From: Parasutterella excrementihominis YIT 11859
GTDB taxonomy: Bacteria > Pseudomonadota > Gammaproteobacteria > Burkholderiales > Burkholderiaceae_F
Assembly: GCF_000205025.1 (NCBI RefSeq)
Contig: NZ_GL883690.1
Location: forward strand, 1 to 64,000
Direction: 5' to 3'
DNA: 64,000 nucleotides
Shown here: positions 1 through 9,211 of the stretch, in pieces
How positions within the stretch are numbered: the stretch's first letter is position 1
Layout: the number at the start of each line of letters is the position of its first letter
Made by a program: the position numbers and the translations under genes
The notes under the pieces: model-generated
What the model was told of the DNA's origin: nothing
The model's database searches: none
What the model saw: the letters and a program-made list of their open reading frames with translations, nothing else

Positions 1-1
1 G

Positions 2-3000
2 TGCTTGACAACTGCAGGGGTTCCAGAGATTGTGTTTGTTCCCAAAATTACGGGGCATGGACATATTGAGAATCTCGGCGGCTACAACGTCTTAAGAAGT
101 GCTGAGAGTACCTATACAGGCAAAACTGTGGTAACTGACGGTACTTTAATTCTTGCCGCTCCTACCGGGGCCGGCCAAAGTAATATCGAAGTTAACACCG
201 AAGCAGGTAATACCACGAAAGGTCTTTATCTTCAGTTTCAATCCGATGCTGGTCCGATTGAAAACAAAATCTCCGGGGACGGAGTTATTCGGGTTGCGGG
301 TGAGGTTTCGGTTAAAAGTTCCGACATTTCCGATTATCACGGTGAGTGGGATGTTTTAGGTAAATTGAAAACGGTCGATGGGTCCTTCACTACTTCCTCT
401 CAATGGGGAACGGGAAATGTCAACATTGAGCCTCAGGGATCGGTGGTTGTGACCAATAACTCGAACGGTTCTTTATTTGTCTTTGACAATACCTTATCCG
501 GATCGGGGACGCTTTTAGTGAATTTTTCTGGTTCCGAGAATGGTACAGATTTATATGCCCCTACTTTCAAGATCCAACAAGGTACGACTTCGGAGTTTAC
601 CGGCATGGTGGAGTTAGCGGGAGAAAAAAATAAGAAGGTCGTTTATATCCTTGATAGCGATGAGTTATCGACATCAGGAATCCGCGTTAGCGACAACTCA
701 GTTCTCTCTGTCGGCAGGGATGATTCCTCTAAGGGAACTTTCACGTTGGGTAAGCTTGATATTGCGGGAGGAGAACTCAATATCGGTGACATTCAAACCG
801 GCAGTCCGACTTCGAATAAGACGATCCGAGTTACAAAGAAATTGAACGCTGACGGTGAAGGAACTGTTCGAATTGATACTTCAGCCGGATTTATAAACGC
901 TGTACCCACGACAGAAAGCAAGTTGGAAACACTGCCGCTTATGGAGCAAGATGACGGTTTGCAAAAAACCTCAATGATGTTGGTGAACGCGAAAGGGGCA
1001 GAAATTATCGGATCCGGCGGAGGTTTATCTTTGGTAGATCAAAACGGGAAAGTTCTCTCTAACGCATTGACCTCGAAAGTTATTCAAAACGGAGTTCATG
1101 TTGCCAACGCCGGCTATGACTGGAAACTGACGACAAGCGGATCGGAAGAAGAGGCGAGCGGTCTTTATCTCAACTACGGTCTGACTCAAGTTGAATTATT
1201 AGGTCAGGGGGATTCAGCGCTTATTTTGTATGCGACCCCCCGACTTCCAGAAAACTCCTTAGCCAATGACCTCAGTGCCAAAGTCGTTGGTAGCGGCGAT
1301 CTTAAAATTTCTGCAGTCGGAGAGACCGTTTCCTTGTCTAATCCGGAGAACACCTATACCGGCGGAACTTTTGTAACGTCCGACAGTACGTTAAAACTTG
1401 GAGCTGATTCTGCTTTAGGTGCAACTAAGGAGGTCAATTTAGCAGAAAGAGCTATTTTGAATCTTAACGATCATTCCCAAGAAATTGGAAAATTAACAGT
1501 TGCCACAGATGCACAGGTTGATATGGCAGACTCGTCTCAATTGACGGTCAAAGAGGGAGGAACCGTCTCAGCCGGTGGATTAAAAGGATCGGGGAATTTA
1601 ATTGTTCAAAGAGGAACGTTAGAGATTTCAGGTGCTAATGCTGATTTCCATGCATCAACTTCAATCAAACCGGATGCAGCGGTAGAAATCAATTCTGTCT
1701 TGGGACTCGGTGACAACGAAGTACAGGACAACGGTACACTGACGTTGAAAAACATTGAGAAACCATCTGACGGCGGAAATCCGCTTCATTATGAGACTTA
1801 TCTCACCTACGATGAGTTTGCCAATACTCTTATCGGTTCAGGTAAGCTGAACGCAGAGAACAGTTCCTTTGCCCTTACAGGAAAAAATTCGGACTTTAAC
1901 GGAACAATTGAAGTTGGTGCTGATTCTGATATTGCTGTTTTTAAGAACAGCGCCCTCGGTGAAGCGAAAATAGAAAATAGCGGAAAGTTGGATCTTTTGT
2001 TTGACGAAGAGTATTCCTATATCGACAATTTCCTCTCCGGCAATGGAACCACAGTAGTTCACGGATATGCGACGGTTTCTAATAATTCTGTCCAAAATAA
2101 CAGCTATACGGGCGATTGGCTTGTTTTAGGCAAATTAAGCTCGGATAAAGGGGCTCACACCAGCCAGGAACTTTGGGGCAGCGGAAAGACCGAGTTGAAT
2201 TGGGGAAATATTGAAATTTTTGTTTCCGACGATGGTTTTACTTATGACAATTCCTTAACTGGTCACGGAGCGTTATGGATTTATTCAGATCCAAACGCAA
2301 AAGGCATCAATCAAGAATTTAAGTTCGATAACAACCTTAAGAACAACCAAGACTTTATAGGTACTATGGTTTTGGACGGTAAGAACGGTGGCAATCTTTT
2401 TTACGTTTTAAATCATGAAGATAACTTAGGTTCGTTAGGTTTGGTTGTCAAAGGCGGTGCGGAATTAAAGACCGACGGAACTAGTGATCCAGCAACGCTT
2501 GAAAGTTTAATGATTTCCGGCGGATCGATTGATTTTGAAAAAGAAATTCAATTCAGCGATACCGAATCGTCGGCCCAGATTTTAATTGATGGCGACGTCC
2601 TAAGTGGTCTAGATGTAAGTTCAACTGGGACTGTTAAGGTAAAGATGGGCGATCAAATTACACTTCCTGAAATTCCTGATACAGAATCGAATAATGCAAT
2701 TATGGAGCACGATGATTACATTGAGAAAGCTCCGAGGATTCCATTGATTCAATTGAAGGATGAAAATAAAAGTGTGGTTAATGGCTATGCCGGAGGAATT
2801 GAATTATTCGTAAACGGTCAGTCGGCTCTTTCACCGGATGAGGGAGGAAGCCTTTCAACCTCTGTTAAAACAGTTTCGATCTTACAAGGAAGTCTCAGGA
2901 CTGAAGTTGCGAAAGGATTCTATGGTTTTCAGCTGTCGACACTCGACTCGTCCAAAGACTCCAACGGTCTCTATTTAACCTATGGGTTAAATGAGGTTCA

Positions 3001-5356
3001 GCTGCTGGGAAAAGATGATAATGCTCTGACGTTACTTCCATCGGAATCAACCGCCTCAGGGGGAAAGGATCTAAGGGCAAAAGTAACCGGAGACGGTGAT
3101 CTACGAATTGACGCGCCTAATGACTATATCTCTTTGTCGAACCCCAATAACGACTATACGGGGAAAACATTTGTTGACCCTGATAGTACACTGAAATTAT
3201 TAGCTGATTCGGCATTGGGAAGTACCTCGGAAGTTCTTTTGGAAGCAAACGCTACTCTGGATCTGGCAAATACCTCTCAGACTGTCGGGCGCCTGAACGC
3301 CGGAGAGAATGCAAAAGTTCATTTCGGTGAACCGAAGGAATCCGATGACCGTCTTGATCAAAAGCCTTCTCAATTAACCATTCGCGAAGGCGGTCAGATC
3401 GTGTCTGCAGATACCTTAACGGGAAGCGGGACATTGACAGTGGAAAGCGGAACTCTGGATATTGAAGCCTCAAACCCAAATCTTCATACGAATAATGTTC
3501 TGTTTACGGAAGCCAAAGTTAACATGAAGTCTTCTTCTGGTCTGGGAGACGGGACGATTGAGCTTGATGGTGAATTAAATTTGAATGGTGTCAATGACGG
3601 TCCTATTCAAAATCAGTTGTCAGGAATGGGGCGATTGAACCTGTTCAGCAGTGATTTAGCCCTCACGGCGGATAACAGCGGCTTCGAAGGCGATATTCAA
3701 ATCGACCCTCAGTCTGAACTTACTGTGTCCAACGCCTCGAATCTGGGTAAAGCGGCCGCTTCGAATAACGGTTATCTAATCATCAACAATTCGGACGACT
3801 GGACATTATCGAACGATATTACCGGAAGCGGCTCCGTGCGTAAGGAAGGGCATGGAACACTCTCGATTATCAATGACACACTTTGGAACGGAAAAACAGA
3901 AATCAACGAAGGGGAGTTGCACCTGGGCACGCCGAATTCTGTCGTGACTAGCAATAGCAGTTCTGTTGTAATCGGCCAGAATGGAACTTTAAGCGGATTT
4001 GCTGTCTTAAAAGGAGACTTAGTTCATGCCGGAACATTGAATATCGGTACACAGGACAGTGAGCCTTCCGTTTTTTTAGTGGAAGGAAATTATATCGGTA
4101 ACAACGGCTTAGTTAATTTTAAGGGATATTTAGAAGGTGATTCTTCCCCAGTGGATAAACTCATTGTCAGAGGAAGTACGTCAGGGACATCCAGAGTGGT
4201 TGTCACAAATATGGGGGCAATGGGCGGAAGGACATCGAAAGGCATTGAACTTATTCATGTCGATGGACAGTCAGACGGTACTTTTATCCAGGAAGGGCGA
4301 ATAGTCGCCGGCGCATTTGAATATCGTTTAGTACGCGGAGAAGGTGCGAATTCAAATCATTGGTACCTGAAAACTGAAGACGATCAGGTTCGTCCGGAGA
4401 TAGGTTCTTATATTGCAAATGAAGAAACCGTACAAACATCCTTTGTAACGCGACAGCTGGACAGAGGCGGTAAGACTGAATATACGGACTTCTTCACAGG
4501 AGAGAAAAAATCTACAAGTCTGTGGTTAAGACAAGCAGGTCGATATAACTCTTGGCAAGATTCCTCGGGAAATACCAAAACTCGCTCTAACCGATATATT
4601 TCCCAGATCGGAGGAGATATAGCAGCATGGACGGATGCTGAAAACCAACAAGCGTTGCACTTAGGATTGATGGCCGGTTATGCCCACTCCAGAGCGATTT
4701 CTCATTCGGTGGTGAATGGTCAGCGTTCCATTGGTAAAACTGACGGTTATGGACTGGGAATGTATGCAACTTGGTTTGAGGATGAAATTAATCAACAGGG
4801 TGCTTATGTCGATGCCTGGTTCAATTACAGCTGGTTTAAGAGCTCCGTGAATGGCAATGACAATCCGAAAGAAAAATATAGATCTAGAGGTTTAACCGGA
4901 TCGCTGGAAGCCGGTTATACACAAAAACTTGGCTCTAATAACTATGGCGACTGGTATGTCCAGCCTCAGGCTCAAGTGATCTGGATGGGCGTAACCACCC
5001 CGAATAGGACAGAGAAAAACGGAACTCACGTTCGGTTTAACGGTCACGGCAACATTCAAAGCCGAATAGGTACTCGATTCTATATCCAGGGCAGAGTGCC
5101 CGGTTCTGATCAAGGAGTCGGAAGTTTTCAGCTCTACACTGACGTGAATTGGATTCATAACACTCGCAAGTTTGGGGTGACGATGAACCAAGACGGATTT
5201 ACTCAGGCGGGTGCTTCCAACTTGGCTGAATTGAAATTCGGCGGCGAAAGAAAAGTCGGAAAGAACCTCCACTTATGGGGCAACGTGGGTTCAAGATTTG
5301 GCTCTCACGACTATCGAGAATTGTCGGCAACTATTGGAGCGAAGTTCGTTTTCTAA
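2..5356 (+). CDS. Autotransporter, pertactin-like passenger with C-terminal beta-barrel (5' partial)
   Basis: The reading frame is open to the window's left edge, so the signal peptide and true start lie outside; about 1784 residues are visible. Roughly 1500 residues are Gly/Ser/Asn/Thr-rich short beta repeats of the passenger-repeat type (motifs such as YTGKTFV, GSGTLTVE, LNLNG), typical of a secreted beta-helix. From about nt 4513 the last 280 residues form the autotransporter barrel: alternating hydrophobic strands and a terminal Phe (GAKFVF), the usual outer-membrane targeting signature. The passenger contains two long homologous copies about 600 residues apart, for example GLYLNYGL near residue 385 and GLYLTYGL near 988, plus a third partial copy. 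No protease triad or RGD adhesion motif was recognised. Likely a surface adhesin or structural protein; type V secretion is well supported, the specific function is not. Confidence 0.9.
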   Translation, partial: CLTTAGVPEIVFVPKITGHGHIENLGGYNVLRSAESTYTGKTVVTDGTLILAAPTGAGQSNIEVNTEAGNTTKGLYLQFQSDAGPIENKISGDGVIRVAGEVSVKSSDISDYHGEWDVLGKLKTVDGSFTTSSQWGTGNVNIEPQGSVVVTNNSNGSLFVFDNTLSGSGTLLVNFSGSENGTDLYAPTFKIQQGTTSEFTGMVELAGEKNKKVVYILDSDELSTSGIRVSDNSVLSVGRDDSSKGTFTLGKLDIAGGELNIGDIQTGSPTSNKTIRVTKKLNADGEGTVRIDTSAGFINAVPTTESKLETLPLMEQDDGLQKTSMMLVNAKGAEIIGSGGGLSLVDQNGKVLSNALTSKVIQNGVHVANAGYDWKLTTSGSEEEASGLYLNYGLTQVELLGQGDSALILYATPRLPENSLANDLSAKVVGSGDLKISAVGETVSLSNPENTYTGGTFVTSDSTLKLGADSALGATKEVNLAERAILNLNDHSQEIGKLTVATDAQVDMADSSQLTVKEGGTVSAGGLKGSGNLIVQRGTLEISGANADFHASTSIKPDAAVEINSVLGLGDNEVQDNGTLTLKNIEKPSDGGNPLHYETYLTYDEFANTLIGSGKLNAENSSFALTGKNSDFNGTIEVGADSDIAVFKNSALGEAKIENSGKLDLLFDEEYSYIDNFLSGNGTTVVHGYATVSNNSVQNNSYTGDWLVLGKLSSDKGAHTSQELWGSGKTELNWGNIEIFVSDDGFTYDNSLTGHGALWIYSDPNAKGINQEFKFDNNLKNNQDFIGTMVLDGKNGGNLFYVLNHEDNLGSLGLVVKGGAELKTDGTSDPATLESLMISGGSIDFEKEIQFSDTESSAQILIDGDVLSGLDVSSTGTVKVKMGDQITLPEIPDTESNNAIMEHDDYIEKAPRIPLIQLKDENKSVVNGYAGGIELFVNGQSALSPDEGGSLSTSVKTVSILQGSLRTEVAKGFYGFQLSTLDSSKDSNGLYLTYGLNEVQLLGKDDNALTLLPSESTASGGKDLRAKVTGDGDLRIDAPNDYISLSNPNNDYTGKTFVDPDSTLKLLADSALGSTSEVLLEANATLDLANTSQTVGRLNAGENAKVHFGEPKESDDRLDQKPSQLTIREGGQIVSADTLTGSGTLTVESGTLDIEASNPNLHTNNVLFTEAKVNMKSSSGLGDGTIELDGELNLNGVNDGPIQNQLSGMGRLNLFSSDLALTADNSGFEGDIQIDPQSELTVSNASNLGKAAASNNGYLIINNSDDWTLSNDITGSGSVRKEGHGTLSIINDTLWNGKTEINEGELHLGTPNSVVTSNSSSVVIGQNGTLSGFAVLKGDLVHAGTLNIGTQDSEPSVFLVEGNYIGNNGLVNFKGYLEGDSSPVDKLIVRGSTSGTSRVVVTNMGAMGGRTSKGIELIHVDGQSDGTFIQEGRIVAGAFEYRLVRGEGANSNHWYLKTEDDQVRPEIGSYIANEETVQTSFVTRQLDRGGKTEYTDFFTGEKKSTSLWLRQAGRYNSWQDSSGNTKTRSNRYISQIGGDIAAWTDAENQQALHLGLMAGYAHSRAISHSVVNGQRSIGKTDGYGLGMYATWFEDEINQQGAYVDAWFNYSWFKSSVNGNDNPKEKYRSRGLTGSLEAGYTQKLGSNNYGDWYVQPQAQVIWMGVTTPNRTEKNGTHVRFNGHGNIQSRIGTRFYIQGRVPGSDQGVGSFQLYTDVNWIHNTRKFGVTMNQDGFTQAGASNLAELKFGGERKVGKNLHLWGNVGSRFGSHDYRELSATIGAKFVF

Positions 5357-5388
5357 CATTTTGTTTCATAGGTGAGCTTTAACAACAT

Positions 5389-5421
5389 AAGACGAAGGAA
5401 GTAATAAAGCCTTCGTCTTTT
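5389..5421 (+). terminator. Rho-independent terminator after the autotransporter
   Basis: A 10-bp stem (AAGACGAAGG / CCTTCGTCTT) with an 11-nt loop is followed by a short T-rich run, 33 nt after the autotransporter stop codon. Confidence 0.75.
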
Positions 5422-5614
5422 GCTTTGTTCATTGTGCGGCTAAGAGAACTTTTGAGACGAATGGTGTAAATAAAACTCTTTCTATTCTCTTATTACCCTA
5501 TCGGAAACCCTGATTAAGTTAAGGCTTATTTCTCGCTATACTTATTCAAACAGGGTATTCCGTGCGAATATAGAAACATAAAAAATCACCAAAATTATCT
5601 TCAAGGAGATCGGT

Positions 5615-7414
5615 ATGAATTTAAGACTAACCGCTCTATCCGCACTCGTTGGCATCTCACTTGCCGCTTTTGCACTCCCCTCTAATGCATGCTTTACTGT
5701 AATTGTCGGAAAGAAAGTTTCTTCAACTGGTGAAATTCTTGTTGGTCATAATGAAGACAATGAAATGCGCATTATCACCAGTCAGTATTGGGTCGATCCG
5801 GCAATGCATGAAGACGGAGAGCTCATCGAATTTGAGCCCGCTGCCGCCAAAATTCCTCAAGTCAAAAAGACACTGGGATTTTGGTGGTCGCAGACTTTGG
5901 CGCCTACCGGCTATTCATTCTCCGATGGCTTCGTGAATGAGAAAGGTGTTGTAGTTGTCTCCAACAACTGCAACCAGACCATTGAAAAAGGCGAAAAGAT
6001 CAACGAAGGCGGCATCGGTTACGGGATTCGCCGTTTAATTGCTGAAAGAGCAGTTTCGGCAAGAGATGGAGTGAACCTGGCTATCGATCTCGTAAAGAAG
6101 TATGGCTATTTTCAAGAAGGTCGGACATATACCATTGCAGACGCTAATGAAGCTTGGCAGCTCGTGCTTTTGCGCGGCAGCCGATACGTCGCTCGTAAAG
6201 TTCAGGATGACGAAATTGCCTTCCTGGCCAATGCAATCAACATTACGAATATTGATCTGAAAGACACTGCAAATGTAATTGCTTCTCCGGATTTAATTGA
6301 GAACGCTATAAAGAAGGGTACTTATAAACCAAAAGATCCGAAGAATTTCTCTGACTTTAATCTGAGAAAAGCCTATCAACTTGACGAAAGAACCTCAGCA
6401 GATTGGACCAAAGAGCGTGTTCGCGTCCTTCTCAATTACCTTACAGGCAAGGACTTTAAAGATGAGCATGCTTTCCCGATGTCTATGAAACTGAAGAATA
6501 AAGTTTCAGCGGAACAAGTTCGTCAAATGATCAGCGGACACAGCAAACATGAAGTCAGGGACTCCGGCTGGTATCACCAAGGGATGAACGACATTTGTAA
6601 TATCGGTACTTATGACAGTGTCGTTTATGTTCTGCGTCCGAATCCTCTATTTACACTCGCTTGGAGAACCAACGGGAGACCATCTCAGCAGTTTTCTTAT
6701 CCGCAGTATCCGCTTGCCGGAACTGCGATCGGGCAGAATTTCATGGATCCCAAGACTGCAACTACGGCTCAGTTTCACGCAACGCCGGAGCAATTGTCTT
6801 ATCGCGCAGATCGTCCACTCTATACGTTCTTGACCATGCAGAATTTCTTAGATTGGCAGCATCAGGATTATCCGATTTTTGCCAAGAATAAGAGGGCTTT
6901 TGAAAAACAGGCAGCGGCTGAAGTTCAGAAGGCTGATAAGGAAGCTAGAATGCTTTATCGGGTAGATCCGGGCAAAGCTAAAGCTTTCCTGCACGAATTT
7001 AATAATTATTCTTTCCACAATGTGCTTCACGCCACGGAACAAGAACTTCACGAGCTTCATCATCTTCCGATTATCATCAACAGCAAGGAGCTGAGTCAAA
7101 GTTCTGACGGTACATTTACAGTCACAGCGCTTTCTACTCCTCAAGTACACATGACAAGGGTTGATAAGGAAGCAACACGTTTCGGATCTCCGTTCTCTAA
7201 TGCTGATTTGGAGGTTAACCGCAAAATGCCGAAACCTCTCAAGGTTGAGTTTATGGATGTGAATAAAGATGGTCTGAAAGATGCGGTCTTTACCTTCCCG
7301 ATCAAGACAGCGGTGGCTTTCACAGTTCCAGATGTCGATACTGAACTATATCTCTGGACGAAGGTCGGTAAGAAACAGCTGGCAGGCTACGATATCGTCA
7401 AAATCAAAAAATAA
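5615..7414 (+). CDS. Exported dipeptidase, peptidase family C69 (PepD-like)
   Basis: 599 residues. An N-terminal signal peptide (residues 1-25, ending SNA) is followed directly by Cys26 in ACFTVIVGK. In family C69 the exposed N-terminal Cys is the Ntn-hydrolase nucleophile, so here signal-peptide cleavage would itself unmask the active site. Further family features are the VGHNEDNE stretch near residue 45, the NEKGVVVVSNNC region and the AWQLVLLRG strand. The length is near the usual 470-560 plus a C-terminal extension. Start ATG has an AAGGAGAT ribosome site 7 nt upstream. It is monocistronic between terminators. The role is probably periplasmic hydrolysis of dipeptides from host or dietary protein. 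Confidence 0.88.
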   Translation: MNLRLTALSALVGISLAAFALPSNACFTVIVGKKVSSTGEILVGHNEDNEMRIITSQYWVDPAMHEDGELIEFEPAAAKIPQVKKTLGFWWSQTLAPTGYSFSDGFVNEKGVVVVSNNCNQTIEKGEKINEGGIGYGIRRLIAERAVSARDGVNLAIDLVKKYGYFQEGRTYTIADANEAWQLVLLRGSRYVARKVQDDEIAFLANAINITNIDLKDTANVIASPDLIENAIKKGTYKPKDPKNFSDFNLRKAYQLDERTSADWTKERVRVLLNYLTGKDFKDEHAFPMSMKLKNKVSAEQVRQMISGHSKHEVRDSGWYHQGMNDICNIGTYDSVVYVLRPNPLFTLAWRTNGRPSQQFSYPQYPLAGTAIGQNFMDPKTATTAQFHATPEQLSYRADRPLYTFLTMQNFLDWQHQDYPIFAKNKRAFEKQAAAEVQKADKEARMLYRVDPGKAKAFLHEFNNYSFHNVLHATEQELHELHHLPIIINSKELSQSSDGTFTVTALSTPQVHMTRVDKEATRFGSPFSNADLEVNRKMPKPLKVEFMDVNKDGLKDAVFTFPIKTAVAFTVPDVDTELYLWTKVGKKQLAGYDIVKIKK

Positions 7415-7438
7415 ACCTAAAAGTTAAATATACAACTG

Positions 7439-7475
7439 ATCCGGGAGCGGCAAAAGGCTGTTTCCGGATCCTTTT
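7439..7475 (+). terminator. Terminator after the dipeptidase
   Basis: Inverted repeat GATCCGG ... CCGGATC with an extra AGC/GCT pairing inside, followed by CTTTTAG. It ends only 2-14 nt before the possible starts of the next gene. Confidence 0.65.
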
Positions 7476-7476
7476 A

Positions 7477-8271
7477 GTGTCTCTGTCCATGAAAAACCAT
7501 AGTTTGTTTGAAAAATACCGCTCTGTTATTGTTTCCTTTAGAGATGTGAAAGACAGGAAGAATCTTCTCTTGGAAGATTCCGGAGAAGAAAGGATCTATT
7601 ACGCGCCGTTTGATTATGTAAATCCAGAAGCTCGTTTATTCATTGTCGGCATTACGCCGGGTGAGATCCAGATGAATAACATGCTGGTTGAAGCAGCTCG
7701 ATTAATTCATCAAGGCTTGTCCGACGATGAGGTTCTGAGGCGATGCAAAGCGGTGGGAAGCTTCAGTGGGCCGATGCGCAAGAATCTCGTTGAATTAATG
7801 GACGAGGCCGGAATTGCAGAGTTTCTGGATGTTGAAACTACAGCGCAGTTATTTTCAAATAAGCAGGAGTTAGTGAATCTGACATCGTGTATTCGTTATC
7901 CGACCTTTGCGGTCAAAAACGGCAAGGAGTCGAATTTCAACGCAGAAATTAAGCAGGGCACTGAATTATTTGAATTTGCGTCAACGCTGACATTAGAAGA
8001 GTTGAGCAAAGCACCCAACGCAGTGCTGCTTCCGTTAGGACCAAAAGTTCAGCATTATTTAGAAAAGGTCGTGAAAGGCACGCAGTTCGAGAATCGTCTT
8101 TTGCCGGAACTCCCTCATCCCTCAGGTGCAAACGCAGAAAGAATCGCTTATTTCTTGGGCAGAAAAAACAAAGAAACGCTCAGCAGCAGAACAAATCCTG
8201 AAAAATTAGATAACTCTAAGAAAAATATAAAGAAAATCTTGAGGTCTTTGAAAACAAAAGGCTCGAAATAA
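7477..8271 (+). CDS. Uracil-DNA glycosylase superfamily-like protein
   Basis: 264 residues from the GTG, or 260 from the ATG at 7489. Two short motifs fit the uracil-DNA glycosylase fold: FIVGITPGEIQ near residue 50 (position of the GxxPG water-activating loop) and LPHPSGAN near residue 210 (position of the HPS/HPxP DNA-intercalation loop). No Fe-S cysteines of family 4/5 enzymes are visible, and the C-terminus is Lys/Ser-rich. It may be a divergent family member with a different role. The translation start is unclear: there is no good ribosome site, and the region directly upstream is the preceding gene's terminator. Function unproven. Confidence 0.55.
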   Translation: MSLSMKNHSLFEKYRSVIVSFRDVKDRKNLLLEDSGEERIYYAPFDYVNPEARLFIVGITPGEIQMNNMLVEAARLIHQGLSDDEVLRRCKAVGSFSGPMRKNLVELMDEAGIAEFLDVETTAQLFSNKQELVNLTSCIRYPTFAVKNGKESNFNAEIKQGTELFEFASTLTLEELSKAPNAVLLPLGPKVQHYLEKVVKGTQFENRLLPELPHPSGANAERIAYFLGRKNKETLSSRTNPEKLDNSKKNIKKILRSLKTKGSK

Positions 8272-8301
8272 CTAAAAAAATACAGCGAAAAAAGGTCGGA
8301 G

Positions 8302-8322
8302 AGCCTGAATATCAGGCTTTCC
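8302..8322. terminator. Hairpin between convergent genes, probable terminator
   Basis: Stem AGCCTGA / TCAGGCT with a 3-nt loop and a short T run on the plus side. It lies between the glycosylase-like gene and the convergent fluoride channel gene. Confidence 0.45.
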
Positions 8323-8344
8323 CGCTAAAAACGAATGAAAATGA

Positions 8345-8412
8345 GACGCGTTTTAAAGCCTCAAAGTCATTTTTAGTGAACGTTTGTCTGAGAGGTTGCC
8401 CGAAAACGCGTC
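8345..8412. repeat. Inverted repeat enclosing a 48-nt loop at the 3' end of crcB
   Basis: Perfect 10-bp arms GACGCGTTTT (8345-8354) and AAAACGCGTC (8403-8412). The right arm overlaps the crcB stop codon. CCTC/GAGG pairs can form inside the loop. This could be a 3' UTR structure or a protein-binding site; there is no strong U-tract. Confidence 0.4.
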
Positions 8413-8764
8413 AGCAATTCTTCGCCAAAAATGCACCTAAAGCAACGGCGAGGAGGCCGCCTAAAAAACTGGCCAAAACATAGAAGGCTGCTTGTCCGAT
8501 GTGATTGTCTAAAACCATGGCATAGACTTCAACGGAAAAAGTACTGAAAGTCGTAAAGCCGCCGCAGAAACCGGCGGTTAGCCCGAAACGAAGGTCCGGC
8601 GGAACCTCAGGGCGATCCAAAAAGAAGAATGTTAAAAAGCTGAGAATAAAGCTGCCGACGATATTGATAAAAACGGTGGCGAACGGAAGAAAGCCGAAGG
8701 AACTAATCAGAAAGCGCAGTAAAGAGCCAAGACCGCCGCCGATCATCACGGAAAGATAAATCAT
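8411..8764 (-). CDS. crcB: Fluoride ion channel CrcB/Fluc
   Basis: 117 residues with four predicted membrane helices, the standard Fluc size. Diagnostic motifs are all present: GGGLGSLLRF near the N-terminus, FINIVGS in helix 2, and GFCGGFTTFSTFS in helix 3, whose Phe residues line the fluoride pore. Start ATG has AAAGGA upstream. It exports toxic fluoride as an inverted dimer in the inner membrane. It is a single gene here, so a homodimer is expected. I looked for a fluoride riboswitch in the leader and did not recognise one. Confidence 0.92.
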   Translation of the reverse strand: MIYLSVMIGGGLGSLLRFLISSFGFLPFATVFINIVGSFILSFLTFFFLDRPEVPPDLRFGLTAGFCGGFTTFSTFSVEVYAMVLDNHIGQAAFYVLASFLGGLLAVALGAFLAKNC

Positions 8765-9211
8765 TTTTTGCTGAAATCCTTTTCAAAGTCATCGAACAAC
8801 AAAATTTTATTCTCCGAGCCACTTGGCTAAGACAGATCAAAGTGAAATTAAGAAAAGGGCTACAGAAAATCTGCGAAATTGTAACTTAACTAATTGAATA
8901 AAAACTACAAAAATATTTTATTCAACATAACTATTATTATGTTGAGTTGAATTTGGAGGTTTTTAGTCTGTTTTTTAATTATTGTTTGAACGATTTGGCA
9001 CTGTCTGAACTCGTTTTTTCATGTTTTGAAATTTTAGATACCTCTACTTATTCTTTTCTACCACCGTTATTCATAACTTATTAGTAGAAACGCAAAATTT
9101 TTTGTCTGTAACTATTTATTTCCGTCGGGTTTTAGCCTATGATCAGAGTCAGGGTTATGGGGGATTCTCTCTTGTCGCCCACAATGCCAATCCTTTGGAG
9201 GTAAAGATTCT
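8765..9211. other. AT-rich divergent intergenic region with two overlapping dyads
   Basis: 447 bp without a credible gene. It holds two overlapping perfect inverted repeats: TTGAATAAAA (8894-8903) with TTTTATTCAA (8916-8925), and TCAACATAA (8922-8930) with TTATGTTGA (8937-8945). A possible -10 (TATGAT, 9138-9143) with a weak -35 precedes the symporter gene. The dyads are candidate operators for crcB, the symporter, or both. Confidence 0.5.

Noticed and set aside
8765-8900. Fluoride riboswitch in front of crcB
   Set aside because: The conserved GGxGATGG...pseudoknot pattern could not be found on the minus strand.
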